A stretch of 64,000 nt of DNA from Pseudoalteromonas prydzensis (GCF_001661495.1 NZ_BDDT01000002.1:62001-126000), one strand, 5' to 3'; shown: positions 36,224 through 45,715, counted from the stretch's first letter. The notes: generated by a model from the sequence alone, not told the origin. A program made the numbers and translations.

Positions 36224-39200
36224 TTAGTCATTGCCCAAGCTAGATTGTTTTTTCTGGTTATTTTCTTCAATAAAAGTTGCGACTTTATCAGCATGAAGCG
36301 GGCGGCTATAATAATAACCTTGCATGGTATTACAACCCATTACATGCAGCATGTAAGCCTGCTCTTTCGTTTCAACGCCTTCTGCAACCACCTCTATTTT
36401 TAAGTATTTCGCCAGGCGGATAATCGTTGCGGTTATATTTCGGTCCTGCTCACTATCAATGATGTCTTTAATAAAAGAGCGATCTATTTTTAATGTATCG
36501 ATAGGAAAACGCTTTAAATAACCAAGTGATGAATGCCCAGTGCCAAAGTCATCTAACGCAATGGTAAAACCAAGTGCTTTTAAGCGGCTCATTTGCTGCT
36601 GGGCAAATTCGGGGTTATCCATCATAGCACTTTCAGTGATTTCCAGCTCTACACAGCGCGCTGGTACATCATAGTCGGTTAAACATTCGGTAAGCGTTTC
36701 TATTAAACTATTTTGCTGAAAGTGCAGGGCAGAAATATTAATTGCCACTTTGCCAAAACTAACCCGTTCATTTCGCCATAATTCGAGCTGTTTAAATAAC
36801 TGCTTCATTAACAGTAGTGTGAGAGGAATGATGGCGCCATTTTGCTCCGCCAGAGGAATAAATTCAGCGGGTCTAATAATACTGCCATCAGCTTGCGGCC
36901 ATCGTACTAATGCCTCAAACCCATGAATCTGATTTTTATCTGCGTTATATTTTACTTGGTAAAATAATTCGAAATCTTGGTTTTCGATAGCCCTGAACAG
37001 CGCACTTTCTTTACTGAGTTCATTTGAATCTATGGTGTGTTTAGACTTATCAAAAAACTGGTAGTTGTTATGACCCATTTTCTTTGCGTGGTTTAGCGCG
37101 CTATTGGCGCTGCGCATCAATGCCTCACTGCTGTAGCCGTTTTCTGGGTAGACGGCAATGCCACAACAGGCTGAAATAAAGCTCTCTATGCCATCAAGCA
37201 TAAAGGGTGTTTGAAACTGTTTAAGGATATTGTCGGCAAGCTTTTTAGCGAAAAAGATGGTCATTCCAGAATATAGATAAGGCGGCACTAGCACTGCAAA
37301 TTCATCGCCGCCTAAGCGGGCGAGTGTATAGCCAGAGTCAAGGTTGCGAGATAGCCTACCAGCCACTTCTTTTAGTAATTCATCACCAATTGCATGACCA
37401 AGAGATTCATTGATTTTATTGAAGTTATCTAAATCGATAAAAATAATGAGCAGATCAGGAAAGTTGTTATTACAGCTGTTTATTGCTTTATTAACTGACT
37501 CAATAAAGATAGTACGATTAGAAAGCCCAGTAACAGCATCTCGGGTGGTTAGCTTTAACATGGCACGTTCATTGTTTTTGCGTGCGGTTACGTCTGAAAA
37601 TAAACCAATATAATGCGCACTACTGTTGCGCAAGTTAGGCGTTTTTACTTTGGTGATCGACAGATCTAATGCATAAGGTTGACCGTCTTTTCGTAAATTC
37701 CAAATTTCCCCAGACCAATAGCCATCGGTTTCCAAATCATTATGGATGAGGCTTTCTAGTTTTTTATCGCGACCATTTACAGTTAACGCTTTAGGTTTTT
37801 TACCTACAACATCAGCTAAAGTGAATCCACAAATTGTTGTAAATGCTTGGTTTATATTTGTTATTTGAAAATGCTCATTGGCAATCCAAATCGCATCTTT
37901 TGATTGCGCCATGAGTGCGTTAGCTAAATTGTGCTTAGCCGCACTTTTTAATTTATAAATAATTAGCAGCAGTAACAGCATAAACACAACGGTTAAAATC
38001 AAATAGTTGAACCAGTTGGGAAAGCTAAATGCAGTGTGTTTAATCATTACGACTAACGGCTCGCTACTTACTTGGTTAAGGTTTTTAACTTCGAGGTAAA
38101 TATTGTTTTTATTACTCGCCAGTGACAACATAGATTGCGAACTTGGTAGCGGCAGCCAAAGCCCATTAGGATCGAGCCGATAAGACAGCCGCATCGGTAA
38201 ATCACTATTACTGCTGAACCATACAGAGATGCCTTGCAGTGGTTGTTGCGCATTCACGGCATTGGTTGCTAAGTGGTAATAGTGTTGGTCACTTTCTTGA
38301 TAATGCAAGGTTAGATGACTGACTGAAAATAAATTATTTTGAGGTATTACTTGCGTGGGGTGTACTTCTAATAGCGTACTGCTGTTATCTGCAAACAGCA
38401 TTATTTTGTCACGGTAGCTTACGGTAAATTGTGCTTCAGGCAATTGCTCGTGACGAATTGAATCATCAATATTTGCGGCCATACTGTGGGTGGCATTTTC
38501 AACCCATATATTTGCACTTGGCTTGTAGAGTTTGATTGCTTGAGAGTCGATTATCCATAGTGCATTTAGCGGGGCTCTGTAAATGGCTGAAGTGTCAAAC
38601 ATACTGACTTTATTAAAATGTATGCTTGTTGTTTGTGCAAACGTTTCAGGTGTTTGCCATAAACCATTAGTAGTCGCAAGCCACAACCTCGATGAATGAC
38701 GTTGATAATAAATATCTCTGATCTCACCAAGAGGCTCAGCTTGCAGTGCTAATACTGTGACTTGTTGCTTGTTAATGTAATACAACTGCTGACCATCACT
38801 TGCTAGATACTGCTCATCACTGAGATTTGTAAAAGTGTTAATGTTGCTAATTGACAGTGTGAAATTTTGTTGTTGGGTTGCAAAATCATAATTGATTAAT
38901 TGTGTTTTGCTCGCTACCCATAAAGTTGTGGGAGCTGTGAAATGCAGTGTGCTTATTGGTTCTTGCAGCAATAAATCAAACGTTTGGTTACGGGCACTGT
39001 ATAAATACAATCCGCCAGCGGTGGTTACCGCCCACTTATCATCGCGTAAATAATTAATATTGAGTACTTTTTTATCCTCAGTATAACTATTTATTTGCGC
39101 CAGCATTTTAAAGTATTGCTGTATTCTGGGGGCAGGGCTATTGGTGATTGGCGTTGCAATAATTTGCATTGCAGGAAGCTTTAACCAACTTTTAGTGGTC

Positions 39201-40054
39201 GTTTGCAACCATAATTGCTCATTATTTTGTTTCATCGATAAAAAACGAGCTGGGGAATTATAAAATAAAGGCTTGCTGTTTTTGGTTGTTAAATCATATT
39301 TATAAGCTTGATTATTATATAAGTAATAAAGTTGTTCTTGAAAGAAGTTTAGTTGTTGAATATTAGTGTGGTCGAGCTTTATTGGTGTTAATGAGGGGGT
39401 GTTATTGAATAGATAGTGTTGCTTATTACTGGTGGTGATCAGCAGTGCTGTTGATGTTTGGCTTGGGCTTAGTTGGCTAATCTCTGTCGGGGCTGTGATC
39501 TGGGATATAATCGTATTACTGGCAATATCAAAGCGACTCGCTAAATCACTGCCTGAATGCAGCCATAGGCTGTTATTAAAACCTAATTTAAGCTCGACGA
39601 TTTGCTCAGAAAAAGCGAATACAGAATGCAACTTTTCGTCTTTTATTGTGTAAATTTGCCCTAAGTGTAGAAAATAAAAACCGTGAACAGTGCTAAATAT
39701 TTGTTGCCTTAACGGGGTATCAGTTAGTTTAATTAGCTGATTGTTTATTAAATTTATTAAGCTTAAGCCTTGCTCAGTATTAATTAATAACCACGATTTA
39801 TAGGTGGCCACCTGTAAAATTTCACGCGTTGCAAATAACGAAAAGGGTGGTGTTTTGCTACTAAAAAGGTGCGCTGAATCGTAGTTAAATAAGCCTTTCT
39901 CCGTTGCGAGCCAATACGCGTTACTCGGGCTTTGAGCAAAGTCATTAATCGCGGGTATAGAAAGCTCGTTGGCGTTTAATTCAGCCACACTCGCGTTTAC
40001 ATTAACAATAAATAACAGGCTGATAAGGCAGCATGTTTTAAGCATAAACCGCAT
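36224..40054 (-). CDS. Periplasmic beta-propeller / Y_Y_Y / PAS / GGDEF / EAL signalling protein
   Basis: At 1276 residues this is the largest protein in the window. It has a signal peptide (cleavage near NASVA) and about 570 residues of repeated W/L-rich beta strands typical of two-component regulator propellers (NAYWLATEKGLFNYD, RLWLATTNGLWQ). A Y_Y_Y-like domain follows (LSYRLDPNGLWLPL, about 620-690), then one membrane helix (about 693-716), PAS (about 725-840), GGDEF (about 850-1005, LARLGGDEF intact) and EAL (about 1020-1265, FEALVRW, ELTES, LDDFGTGHSS, LKID, AEGVE intact). No RxxD inhibitory site is found at the normal position. It likely converts an extracellular ligand, perhaps a glycan, into c-di-GMP turnover (inference). 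Confidence 0.93.
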   Translation of the reverse strand: MRFMLKTCCLISLLFIVNVNASVAELNANELSIPAINDFAQSPSNAYWLATEKGLFNYDSAHLFSSKTPPFSLFATREILQVATYKSWLLINTEQGLSLINLINNQLIKLTDTPLRQQIFSTVHGFYFLHLGQIYTIKDEKLHSVFAFSEQIVELKLGFNNSLWLHSGSDLASRFDIASNTIISQITAPTEISQLSPSQTSTALLITTSNKQHYLFNNTPSLTPIKLDHTNIQQLNFFQEQLYYLYNNQAYKYDLTTKNSKPLFYNSPARFLSMKQNNEQLWLQTTTKSWLKLPAMQIIATPITNSPAPRIQQYFKMLAQINSYTEDKKVLNINYLRDDKWAVTTAGGLYLYSARNQTFDLLLQEPISTLHFTAPTTLWVASKTQLINYDFATQQQNFTLSISNINTFTNLSDEQYLASDGQQLYYINKQQVTVLALQAEPLGEIRDIYYQRHSSRLWLATTNGLWQTPETFAQTTSIHFNKVSMFDTSAIYRAPLNALWIIDSQAIKLYKPSANIWVENATHSMAANIDDSIRHEQLPEAQFTVSYRDKIMLFADNSSTLLEVHPTQVIPQNNLFSVSHLTLHYQESDQHYYHLATNAVNAQQPLQGISVWFSSNSDLPMRLSYRLDPNGLWLPLPSSQSMLSLASNKNNIYLEVKNLNQVSSEPLVVMIKHTAFSFPNWFNYLILTVVFMLLLLLIIYKLKSAAKHNLANALMAQSKDAIWIANEHFQITNINQAFTTICGFTLADVVGKKPKALTVNGRDKKLESLIHNDLETDGYWSGEIWNLRKDGQPYALDLSITKVKTPNLRNSSAHYIGLFSDVTARKNNERAMLKLTTRDAVTGLSNRTIFIESVNKAINSCNNNFPDLLIIFIDLDNFNKINESLGHAIGDELLKEVAGRLSRNLDSGYTLARLGGDEFAVLVPPYLYSGMTIFFAKKLADNILKQFQTPFMLDGIESFISACCGIAVYPENGYSSEALMRSANSALNHAKKMGHNNYQFFDKSKHTIDSNELSKESALFRAIENQDFELFYQVKYNADKNQIHGFEALVRWPQADGSIIRPAEFIPLAEQNGAIIPLTLLLMKQLFKQLELWRNERVSFGKVAINISALHFQQNSLIETLTECLTDYDVPARCVELEITESAMMDNPEFAQQQMSRLKALGFTIALDDFGTGHSSLGYLKRFPIDTLKIDRSFIKDIIDSEQDRNITATIIRLAKYLKIEVVAEGVETKEQAYMLHVMGCNTMQGYYYSRPLHADKVATFIEENNQKKQSSLGND

Positions 40055-40170
40055 TGCAATCCATTGAATAAGTTTAAAAAGAACGTATTTAGAGTAGTGC
40101 AGGAATAGATAAAATGCGAATCGGTGAAAGTGAAATTTATTGTATTGCGGGTAACTGAACTTACAGGCTT

Positions 40171-40194
40171 AAGCGCCTAACGATTTAGGCGCTT
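40171..40194. terminator. Stem-loop between trmL and the propeller-GGDEF-EAL gene
   Basis: A perfect 10-bp stem AAGCGCCTAA/TTAGGCGCTT has a 4-nt loop. It lies 12-35 nt past the trmL stop codon; the minus-strand tail is not U-rich, so it may work with Rho or as an mRNA end. Confidence 0.6.
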
Positions 40195-40206
40195 TATTTG
40201 TGTGCT

Positions 40207-40671
40207 TTACTGGGCGTTAGGAAAGCCTAATTGCCGCCATGATTCATAAACAAACACTGCCACTGCATTGGATAAGTTCATGCTTCTACTGTTAGCTTGC
40301 ATTGGAATACGCACGCGTTGTTCATTCGGTAGTGATTGAATTAAATCATCTGGTAGGCCACGAGTTTCAGGGCCAAATACTAAACAATCACCTGCTTCAT
40401 AACTTACTTGATGATGGAATTGGCTGCCCTTAGTGGTACACGCGTAGACTTTTTTAGGCTGACACTTTTCCAGGTATGCTGCAAATGAGGCATGGCGTTG
40501 CACATGGCTAAATTCATGGTAATCAAGGCCTGCTCTTTTTACGCGCTTATCATCCCACTCAAAGCCCAACGGTTCGATTAGGTGCAAGGCGAAACCTGTA
40601 TTTGCGCACAAACGAATAATATTGCCTGTGTTAGGAGGAATTTCAGGTTGGTATAAAACGATATCAAGCAT
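40207..40671 (-). CDS. trmL: tRNA (cytidine/uridine-34 2'-O)-methyltransferase
   Basis: The 154-residue SPOUT methyltransferase modifies the wobble position of tRNA-Leu. Seen: the N-terminal [32 protein letters not shown] and the knotted C-terminal [19 protein letters not shown]. The length equals the E. coli protein within a few residues. Confidence 0.97.
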   Translation of the reverse strand: MLDIVLYQPEIPPNTGNIIRLCANTGFALHLIEPLGFEWDDKRVKRAGLDYHEFSHVQRHASFAAYLEKCQPKKVYACTTKGSQFHHQVSYEAGDCLVFGPETRGLPDDLIQSLPNEQRVRIPMQANSRSMNLSNAVAVFVYESWRQLGFPNAQ

Positions 40672-40731
40672 AACGAGCCTTATTGGTGATCTACATTTTG
40701 ACGTTCGAGAGTATACACGAAATAAATAAAA

Positions 40732-40750
40732 AAAATGATATACTCATTTT
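40732..40750 (+). promoter_or_regulatory. Inverted repeat over a putative -10 of the cation efflux gene
   Basis: AAAATGA (40732-40738) and TCATTTT (40744-40750) flank TATAC, so that TATACT could be the -10 element. The arms AATGA/TCATT are those of a Fur box, but the spacing is 5 instead of 3 bp. An iron- or metal-responsive operator is possible; evidence is weak. Confidence 0.35.
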
Positions 40751-40780
40751 AATCAAACAGTTTAAAACATAGGCAACAGC

Positions 40781-41692
40781 GTGCATCAGCGTAGTTATGA
40801 ATTTTGGGTGAAAACCGCCAGTATTGTTACCATGGTAATGGTGAGCTTGATGATTGCGGCTAAATGTTGGGCATGGCTTGCGTCTGGCTCTGCATCAATG
40901 CTTGGCTCACTCACCGACTCGTTGATGGATATTACCGCCTCAGCAATGAGCTTTATGGTGCTAGGGTATGCACTGCGCCCCGCGGATGACGATCACCGCT
41001 TTGGCCATGGCAAAGCTGAAGCGTTAGCGGGGTTAGGGCAAGCTGCCTTTATTGCCGGCTCTGGTTGTTTATTAGCGTTTCATGGCATTGAACGAATATT
41101 TAATCCGGTGGTATTAAATCATTCTATGCTGGGTGTATGGGTGAGTATTTTTGCCATTGCTTGTACGCTGGTGGTGGTTTATGTACAAACCAAAGTGATA
41201 AAGCATACCGAGTCTATCGCGATTAAAGCTGACTCAGTACATTATAAAGGTGACTTAATTTTAAATGCTGCCGTGTTAGTTGCCATATTACTAGCCCAAA
41301 ATGGCATGCTTTACGCGGATCCTATTTTTGCAATTGGCGTGGCTGGTTATTTACTTTATAACAGCTGGGACATAGCTAGACAAAGCGCCGATCATCTAAT
41401 GGACAAAGAGCTTCCAGATGAAGAAAAAGCCAGCATCGTATTAATTGCCAACAGTCATAAGGATGTTTTTGGTGTCCATGATGTGCGTACGCGACAAGGC
41501 GGTAAAGTTAAGTTTATTCAAATGCATTTAGAGCTTGAAGACCAACTACCTTTGATCCGTGCTCATTACGTTGCTGATGAAGTTGTAGCAATGATCCAAC
41601 AAGAGTTTAATTGCGAAATGGATATTTTGATCCACCAAGATCCCATGTCACTGAGTCAAACAAGTGCTCAACTCAGTGAATCACAAAACTGA
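40781..41692 (+). CDS. fieF: Cation diffusion facilitator (FieF-like Fe/Zn efflux)
   Basis: The 303-residue inner-membrane antiporter has six helices and a C-terminal cytoplasmic domain. The metal site residues of FieF are present: DSLMD in the second helix and HYKGD (HxxxD) in the fifth, plus HRFGHGKAEAL in the loop. The GTG start is preceded by AGGC at a suitable distance. The 3' end overlaps the convergent hydrolase gene by 25 bp. Exact metal specificity is not proven; iron or zinc is inferred from the DD-HD site. Confidence 0.9.
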   Translation: MHQRSYEFWVKTASIVTMVMVSLMIAAKCWAWLASGSASMLGSLTDSLMDITASAMSFMVLGYALRPADDDHRFGHGKAEALAGLGQAAFIAGSGCLLAFHGIERIFNPVVLNHSMLGVWVSIFAIACTLVVVYVQTKVIKHTESIAIKADSVHYKGDLILNAAVLVAILLAQNGMLYADPIFAIGVAGYLLYNSWDIARQSADHLMDKELPDEEKASIVLIANSHKDVFGVHDVRTRQGGKVKFIQMHLELEDQLPLIRAHYVADEVVAMIQQEFNCEMDILIHQDPMSLSQTSAQLSESQN

Positions 41693-42621
41693 TAAAAACG
41701 GCTAAGTACAGCTTGGCGAATGGAGTCTTGTTCAAACAACAGCTCGTGTTTTGCACCAGCAAAAGTCTGTAAAACTGCATTGTTTTGGCGATGTACCAGC
41801 TCAACTTGGGCTTGGTTATCAACAACTGTATCGTTTTCAGCACTGGCGATAAAAAGTGGAATCGATAACTGTTGTTGCTCAAAGGTCGCCATAAAGCCAA
41901 ACGCTGCATTTAACCAACCATAAGTCACCCCGCCCAATTGCAGTACGCTATCGGTTTGATAGGTTTGCCTAAATAATTGATAGCGGACCTCACTACTGGT
42001 TAGCTCATTGTCTACAAAGGCGGGCGCTAAGTAATCTGTTTGGCCAAATGCGTAAAATTTATTAAAGCCCAATAAGCATGCTGTTCGTGCGGCAAATTTA
42101 GCCAGTGGTTTTGGGGTGCCTTTGGTGTAAAAATCAAACATTGGGGCCGATAAAAATACCCCACTGTAGTCATGTTCAAAGCGGGTGAGGAAATCAAACG
42201 CAATCGCGCCACCCATTGAATGGCCGAGTATTATTTTTTTACCTTGAAAGTGCTTGCAGACTATTTGCTGATCAAATAAAGCGAAATCGTCAGCATAATC
42301 ACTAAATTTATTTACATACCCTTTATGGCGGTTGGCTAACGCGCGATAGGAGCGGCCTTGCCCTTGGTGATCAATAATAAAAACCGCATAGTTGTTTTGC
42401 TGTAACTCCCAAATGAGTTCTTGGTATTTGTCTAACCCTTCAATCCGCCCTGAACAAATTACCACAGCGGCTTTAGCCTGCTCAGGAACAACATATGCGT
42501 AATGTAACTTGCCGTTATCCGTTGTGAGTTGATCTTTGTACACGCTGTGTTTAAAAAACGTTGATATCTCAGGTTGTTGGGCAAGTAAGTTTTGCTCTGT
42601 ACTGTAAAACATGGTGTCCAT
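41668..42621 (-). CDS. Alpha/beta hydrolase, lysophospholipase (PldB)-like
   Basis: The 317-residue hydrolase starts at 42621, 3 bp inside the end of the cpxA reading region, which suggests translational coupling; the Met at 42612 is an alternative. It has the oxyanion region VVICSGRIEGLDKY, the HGW-like segment DHQGQGRS, the nucleophile elbow GHSMGG, a catalytic Asp candidate in SAENDTVVD and a final His in GAKHELLFE. The family contains inner-membrane lysophospholipase L2 (PldB). It is co-directional with cpxRA and probably transcribed with it, linking lysophospholipid turnover to envelope stress (inference). Confidence 0.88.
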   Translation of the reverse strand: MDTMFYSTEQNLLAQQPEISTFFKHSVYKDQLTTDNGKLHYAYVVPEQAKAAVVICSGRIEGLDKYQELIWELQQNNYAVFIIDHQGQGRSYRALANRHKGYVNKFSDYADDFALFDQQIVCKHFQGKKIILGHSMGGAIAFDFLTRFEHDYSGVFLSAPMFDFYTKGTPKPLAKFAARTACLLGFNKFYAFGQTDYLAPAFVDNELTSSEVRYQLFRQTYQTDSVLQLGGVTYGWLNAAFGFMATFEQQQLSIPLFIASAENDTVVDNQAQVELVHRQNNAVLQTFAGAKHELLFEQDSIRQAVLSRFYQFCDSLS

Positions 42622-42623
42622 TA

Positions 42624-44036
42624 TTATTGTTGACCCAATGGCAGTGCAATACGCACGCACAGCCCGTTTGGTTGACTATTATGCAGTGTTAAACTGCCAG
42701 CATGCGCGGCAATGGCATTTTTAGCAATGGCTAAACCAAGTCCGGTACCGCCACTGGTTCTATCTCGTGCATCAGATTGACGAAAAAACGGCTCGCATAG
42801 CTTAGTTAAATTTTGTGGTTCAACACCCGGGCCATCATCGCTGATCTCTATATAAATTGCATCGCTTAAACTCAGCGACAAGGTAATTGTATTTGCCGCA
42901 TATTTTATTGCATTGCGTAATACATTTTCTAGCGCACTGGCAATTAAACTCTCATCACAACGAATATCAATATTAAGCTGACCTTCTACAAGCAATTGCT
43001 TATTAGTTTGCTTAGCCTCAAATTGGGCATCATTTAACACATGATCTATGATCACCTGCAAAGACTGCTGATGCAATGATAGGGTTTGGCTGTTTGCTTC
43101 CAAGCGAGATACTTGCAGCACATCAGCTATCATTTTATCGAGCTGATTCGCTTCTTTTTCGATTCGTAATAAATAGGTTTGGTTAGCTTCTGGCGTTTGC
43201 ATTTGCGCAAGGCCAGTAGCCATTTTTAAGCGTGTTAACGGGGAGCGTAATTCATGGGAAATGTCTGCTAGTAAACGTTTTTGTGCACTGATCAATTGCT
43301 CTAACTGAGTTGCCATACTATTAAAGTCACGGCCAAGTACGCCCAGTTCATCTTGTCGGTTTGGGTCAATGTCAGCACGCGCGGTTAAATCGCCATTAGC
43401 GAGTTTAACAGCCGCTTGTTTTAAGTGATTGATTGGCGCAATTAGGTTACGACTAAATATAAAACTTAATGTTAGCGATGCAAGTAGTGCTATCAATACT
43501 TTCAACCAAATCGGCATGAGTCTTAGTCGCACGAAAAATGGCGTTTGGTGATTTTCGTCGACTTCGTATAAGTAAAAGGTACCTTCAGGAAGGTCTATTT
43601 TAATTGGCCCGAATGCTTGGTAATACTCAGTAAAAATAATTTGCGGCGTCATATTTTTAGTGAAATTAATTAAACTTAAATCAATTTCATTGGGAGGCGT
43701 GCGGCTAGTTATTGAATGCTCAGGCTGATCTGAATTTAAATACAGCAGTTTGCGCTTTGCTAAACGCGGATGCATTAAAATATCTGCAACGGCTTTATTG
43801 TGCTTTACTACCGTACGCTCAATACCTTTTGCTGTGTATTGTAAATTTTTTAGCATTGGGCCATGTAAATCTTCATTGCTAACTTGATTAGTGGCAATAT
43901 TACTTAGAAATACCAAGGCGGTTATCGTGCCTATCACCGTCAGCCAAAACCACAGAAAAATTTTAAAAAATAAAAAGTGTTTCGGGTGCTTAAGCCAAGC
44001 AAAATGCGTTTTGCTATTCTCCTTGGATAAAGACAT
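42624..44036 (-). CDS. cpxA: Envelope-stress sensor histidine kinase CpxA
   Basis: The start at 44036 (MSLSKENSKTHF) gives 470 residues and overlaps cpxR by 23 bp; a longer frame to 44165 is unlikely. Layout: TM1 (about 25-46), a periplasmic sensor (about 47-175), TM2 (about 178-198), HAMP, then the dimerisation H-box LLADISHELRSPLTRL, N-box NVLRNAIKYA, and G boxes SDDGPGVEP and SGGTGLGLAIAK. The kinase core is closely similar to E. coli CpxA. It senses misfolded envelope proteins and phosphorylates CpxR. Confidence 0.94.
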   Translation of the reverse strand: MSLSKENSKTHFAWLKHPKHFLFFKIFLWFWLTVIGTITALVFLSNIATNQVSNEDLHGPMLKNLQYTAKGIERTVVKHNKAVADILMHPRLAKRKLLYLNSDQPEHSITSRTPPNEIDLSLINFTKNMTPQIIFTEYYQAFGPIKIDLPEGTFYLYEVDENHQTPFFVRLRLMPIWLKVLIALLASLTLSFIFSRNLIAPINHLKQAAVKLANGDLTARADIDPNRQDELGVLGRDFNSMATQLEQLISAQKRLLADISHELRSPLTRLKMATGLAQMQTPEANQTYLLRIEKEANQLDKMIADVLQVSRLEANSQTLSLHQQSLQVIIDHVLNDAQFEAKQTNKQLLVEGQLNIDIRCDESLIASALENVLRNAIKYAANTITLSLSLSDAIYIEISDDGPGVEPQNLTKLCEPFFRQSDARDRTSGGTGLGLAIAKNAIAAHAGSLTLHNSQPNGLCVRIALPLGQQ

Positions 44037-44703
44037 AGCCCGTTCCTCGCATGGTTTTAATTCGTTCGGCGCTATTAAATTCGGCAATTTTTTTACGAAT
44101 ATTACTAACATGCATATCAATAGAGCGATCAAAAGAAGCCAAGCGTCTGCCGAGCACCTCTTCACTTATTTGCTCTTTACTGACCACTTCACCCGCATGT
44201 TTAACTAATAAGGCCAATACTTCATATTCGGTACCTGTTAGGCTTAATGGGTGTTCATCAACCGATGCCTCGCGAGCGGCTAAATTAATAATGATATTAT
44301 TAACGCTGAGCTTATTAGAGCTGTTGTTGGTTAAACTGGTAATATGCTCAATACGACGCGTAATGGCTTTAACCCGCGCCAGTAACTCCCGGTGGTTGAA
44401 AGGTTTTGGAATGTAGTCATCAGCCCCTAGTTCAAGGCCAAAAATACGGTCAAAGTCTTCACCTTTAGCAGTTAGCATAATCACCGGCGTTAACTTTTTT
44501 TGCCTAAGCTGTTTAAGCACTTCAAAGCCATCGAGCTTTGGTAGCATCACATCTAATAATATGAGTGCATAATCATGCTCAAGCGCTTGCTTTAAACCTT
44601 GCTCGCCATCGTGTACACATTCAATTTGAAACCCTTGCGCAGTTAAGTACTCAGAAAGTAACTCACATAAACCGGTATCATCATCAATCATTAATAGTTT
44701 CAT
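44014..44703 (-). CDS. cpxR: Response regulator CpxR
   Basis: The 229-residue OmpR-family regulator has a receiver domain with acidic pair MIDDD, phosphoacceptor Asp in LILLDVMLPKLDG, Thr in MLTAKGED and Lys in KPFNHREL. Its winged-helix domain shows SKEQISEEVLGRRLASFDRSIDMHVSNIRKKI, which matches CpxR specifically. It lies upstream of cpxA and is divergent from the cpxP-like gene; CpxR boxes lie between them. Confidence 0.96.
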   Translation of the reverse strand: MKLLMIDDDTGLCELLSEYLTAQGFQIECVHDGEQGLKQALEHDYALILLDVMLPKLDGFEVLKQLRQKKLTPVIMLTAKGEDFDRIFGLELGADDYIPKPFNHRELLARVKAITRRIEHITSLTNNSSNKLSVNNIIINLAAREASVDEHPLSLTGTEYEVLALLVKHAGEVVSKEQISEEVLGRRLASFDRSIDMHVSNIRKKIAEFNSAERIKTMRGTGYVFIQGE

Positions 44704-44766
44704 TTACTCACCTTAACTACGCTGGAATAACTTCATTTTACGCCTTAACGGGCCTAAAAGTGAACC

Positions 44767-44782
44767 TTTACACAACCTTTAC
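44767..44782. promoter_or_regulatory. CpxR box between cpxR and the cpxP-like gene
   Basis: Two TTTAC half-sites (44767-44771 and 44778-44782; GTAAA on the minus strand) are 11 bp apart start to start, the tandem arrangement bound by CpxR. A further TTTAC is at 44737-44741. A TATAGT -10 candidate for the cpxP-like gene is at 44814-44819, which would place the box near -50. This supports autoregulation and activation of cpxP. Confidence 0.7.
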
Positions 44783-44872
44783 ATTGCTTTGCGTTGCTTT
44801 GCACTTGGTTGGTTATAGTGAACATAACAACTGAACACACAGTAAGTTCGCAACCAACCAAAGGTAATTATT

Positions 44873-45409
44873 ATGACTATTTCAAGTAAAGTTTCTAAAC
44901 TAGTATTAATTTGTGGATTAGCGACAGCAACTTTAGGCACTGGCGCTGTAATGGCAAAAGAAGGCATGCAGCACAAACCAGCTCATTCTTTTGAACATAA
45001 ACAAGCACGTTTTTTACTCTCTGAGCGCGGCGTTAAAAAATTAGATTTAACTGAGCAACAGCAAACCCAGTTAAAAAGCATTTTCGCTGAGCAAAAAGCC
45101 CAATTTAAAGCGCTTCGTGGTACTGACAAAGACGCGATGAAGCAAGCGCGTGCTGCACATAAAGCACAAATGCAAGCATTATTAGATATGCCAACCTTTG
45201 ATGAAGCCGCAGCAAAAGAGTTATTAGCGCAGCGCCAAACCAAAGGCGAGCAATTTGGCTTAATTAACCTAAAAACTCAACATCAAGTATGGCAAGTATT
45301 AAATGCTGAACAACGTGAAAAGTACCAAGAAATTAAAAAGCACATGCGTAAAAAAGGTCACAAAAAAGGCGACAAAAAACACAGCCGTGACGAGCAAACA
45401 GCAGGCTAA
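44873..45409 (+). CDS. cpxP: Spy/CpxP family periplasmic protein
   Basis: The 178-residue exported protein has a signal peptide ending around VMAKE, an alpha-helical LTxxQ core (LDLTEQQQTQLKSIF, and the imperfect second copy VLNAEQREKYQEI) and a Lys/His-rich C-terminal tail. CpxP-type proteins bind CpxA to dampen signalling and act as chaperones. The divergent location next to cpxRA with a CpxR box supports the CpxP assignment over Spy. Confidence 0.88.
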   Translation: MTISSKVSKLVLICGLATATLGTGAVMAKEGMQHKPAHSFEHKQARFLLSERGVKKLDLTEQQQTQLKSIFAEQKAQFKALRGTDKDAMKQARAAHKAQMQALLDMPTFDEAAAKELLAQRQTKGEQFGLINLKTQHQVWQVLNAEQREKYQEIKKHMRKKGHKKGDKKHSRDEQTAG

Positions 45410-45442
45410 GTAATTACCAAAATTACTAAAGCAAAAAAATGA

Positions 45443-45469
45443 AGCGCGGGAGAGATCCCGCGCTTTTTT
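45443..45469 (+). terminator. Terminator of the cpxP-like gene
   Basis: An 8-bp GC-rich stem AGCGCGGG/CCCGCGCT with a 6-nt loop and a T-run lies 34 nt after the stop codon. Confidence 0.92.
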
Positions 45470-45644
45470 GTATTCACTTCTAGCCATCCATGTAGCGAGT
45501 TTACCTCGTCACTTAAAGACTTTTTTGCACAAGGAAAAGTGAATGAGACTAAATGAGAAGAAAAATGCCACGGGTTTCGAGCAACGAGCTCCGAATACAC
45601 CCCAGCACCTAGCCACTACCGGCGCCCTATTTTTACAATTACTT

Positions 45645-45680
45645 CTCTAAAAGCGCAGCGCCTCATAACCTCTTTGTGAA
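45645..45680 (-). repeat. Dispersed repeat, copy C (inverted, shorter)
   Basis: On the minus strand it reads TTCACAAAGAG then GAGGCGCTGCGCTTTTAGAG, corresponding to the core of the 51-bp repeats at 24201 and 26666 with a few changes. Confidence 0.85.
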
Positions 45681-45691
45681 AAAATTTTAAT

Positions 45692-45715
45692 TGCACGGGG
45701 TAAACCCGCGCCTAC
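45692..45715 (-). repeat. REP-like palindrome of GTAGGCGCGGGTTTACCCC type
   Basis: On the minus strand GTAGGCGCGGG, TTTA and CCCCGTGC form a hairpin with a GC-rich stem. Similar elements are common in gammaproteobacterial intergenic DNA. It lies 12 bp from dispersed repeat copy C. Confidence 0.7.
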
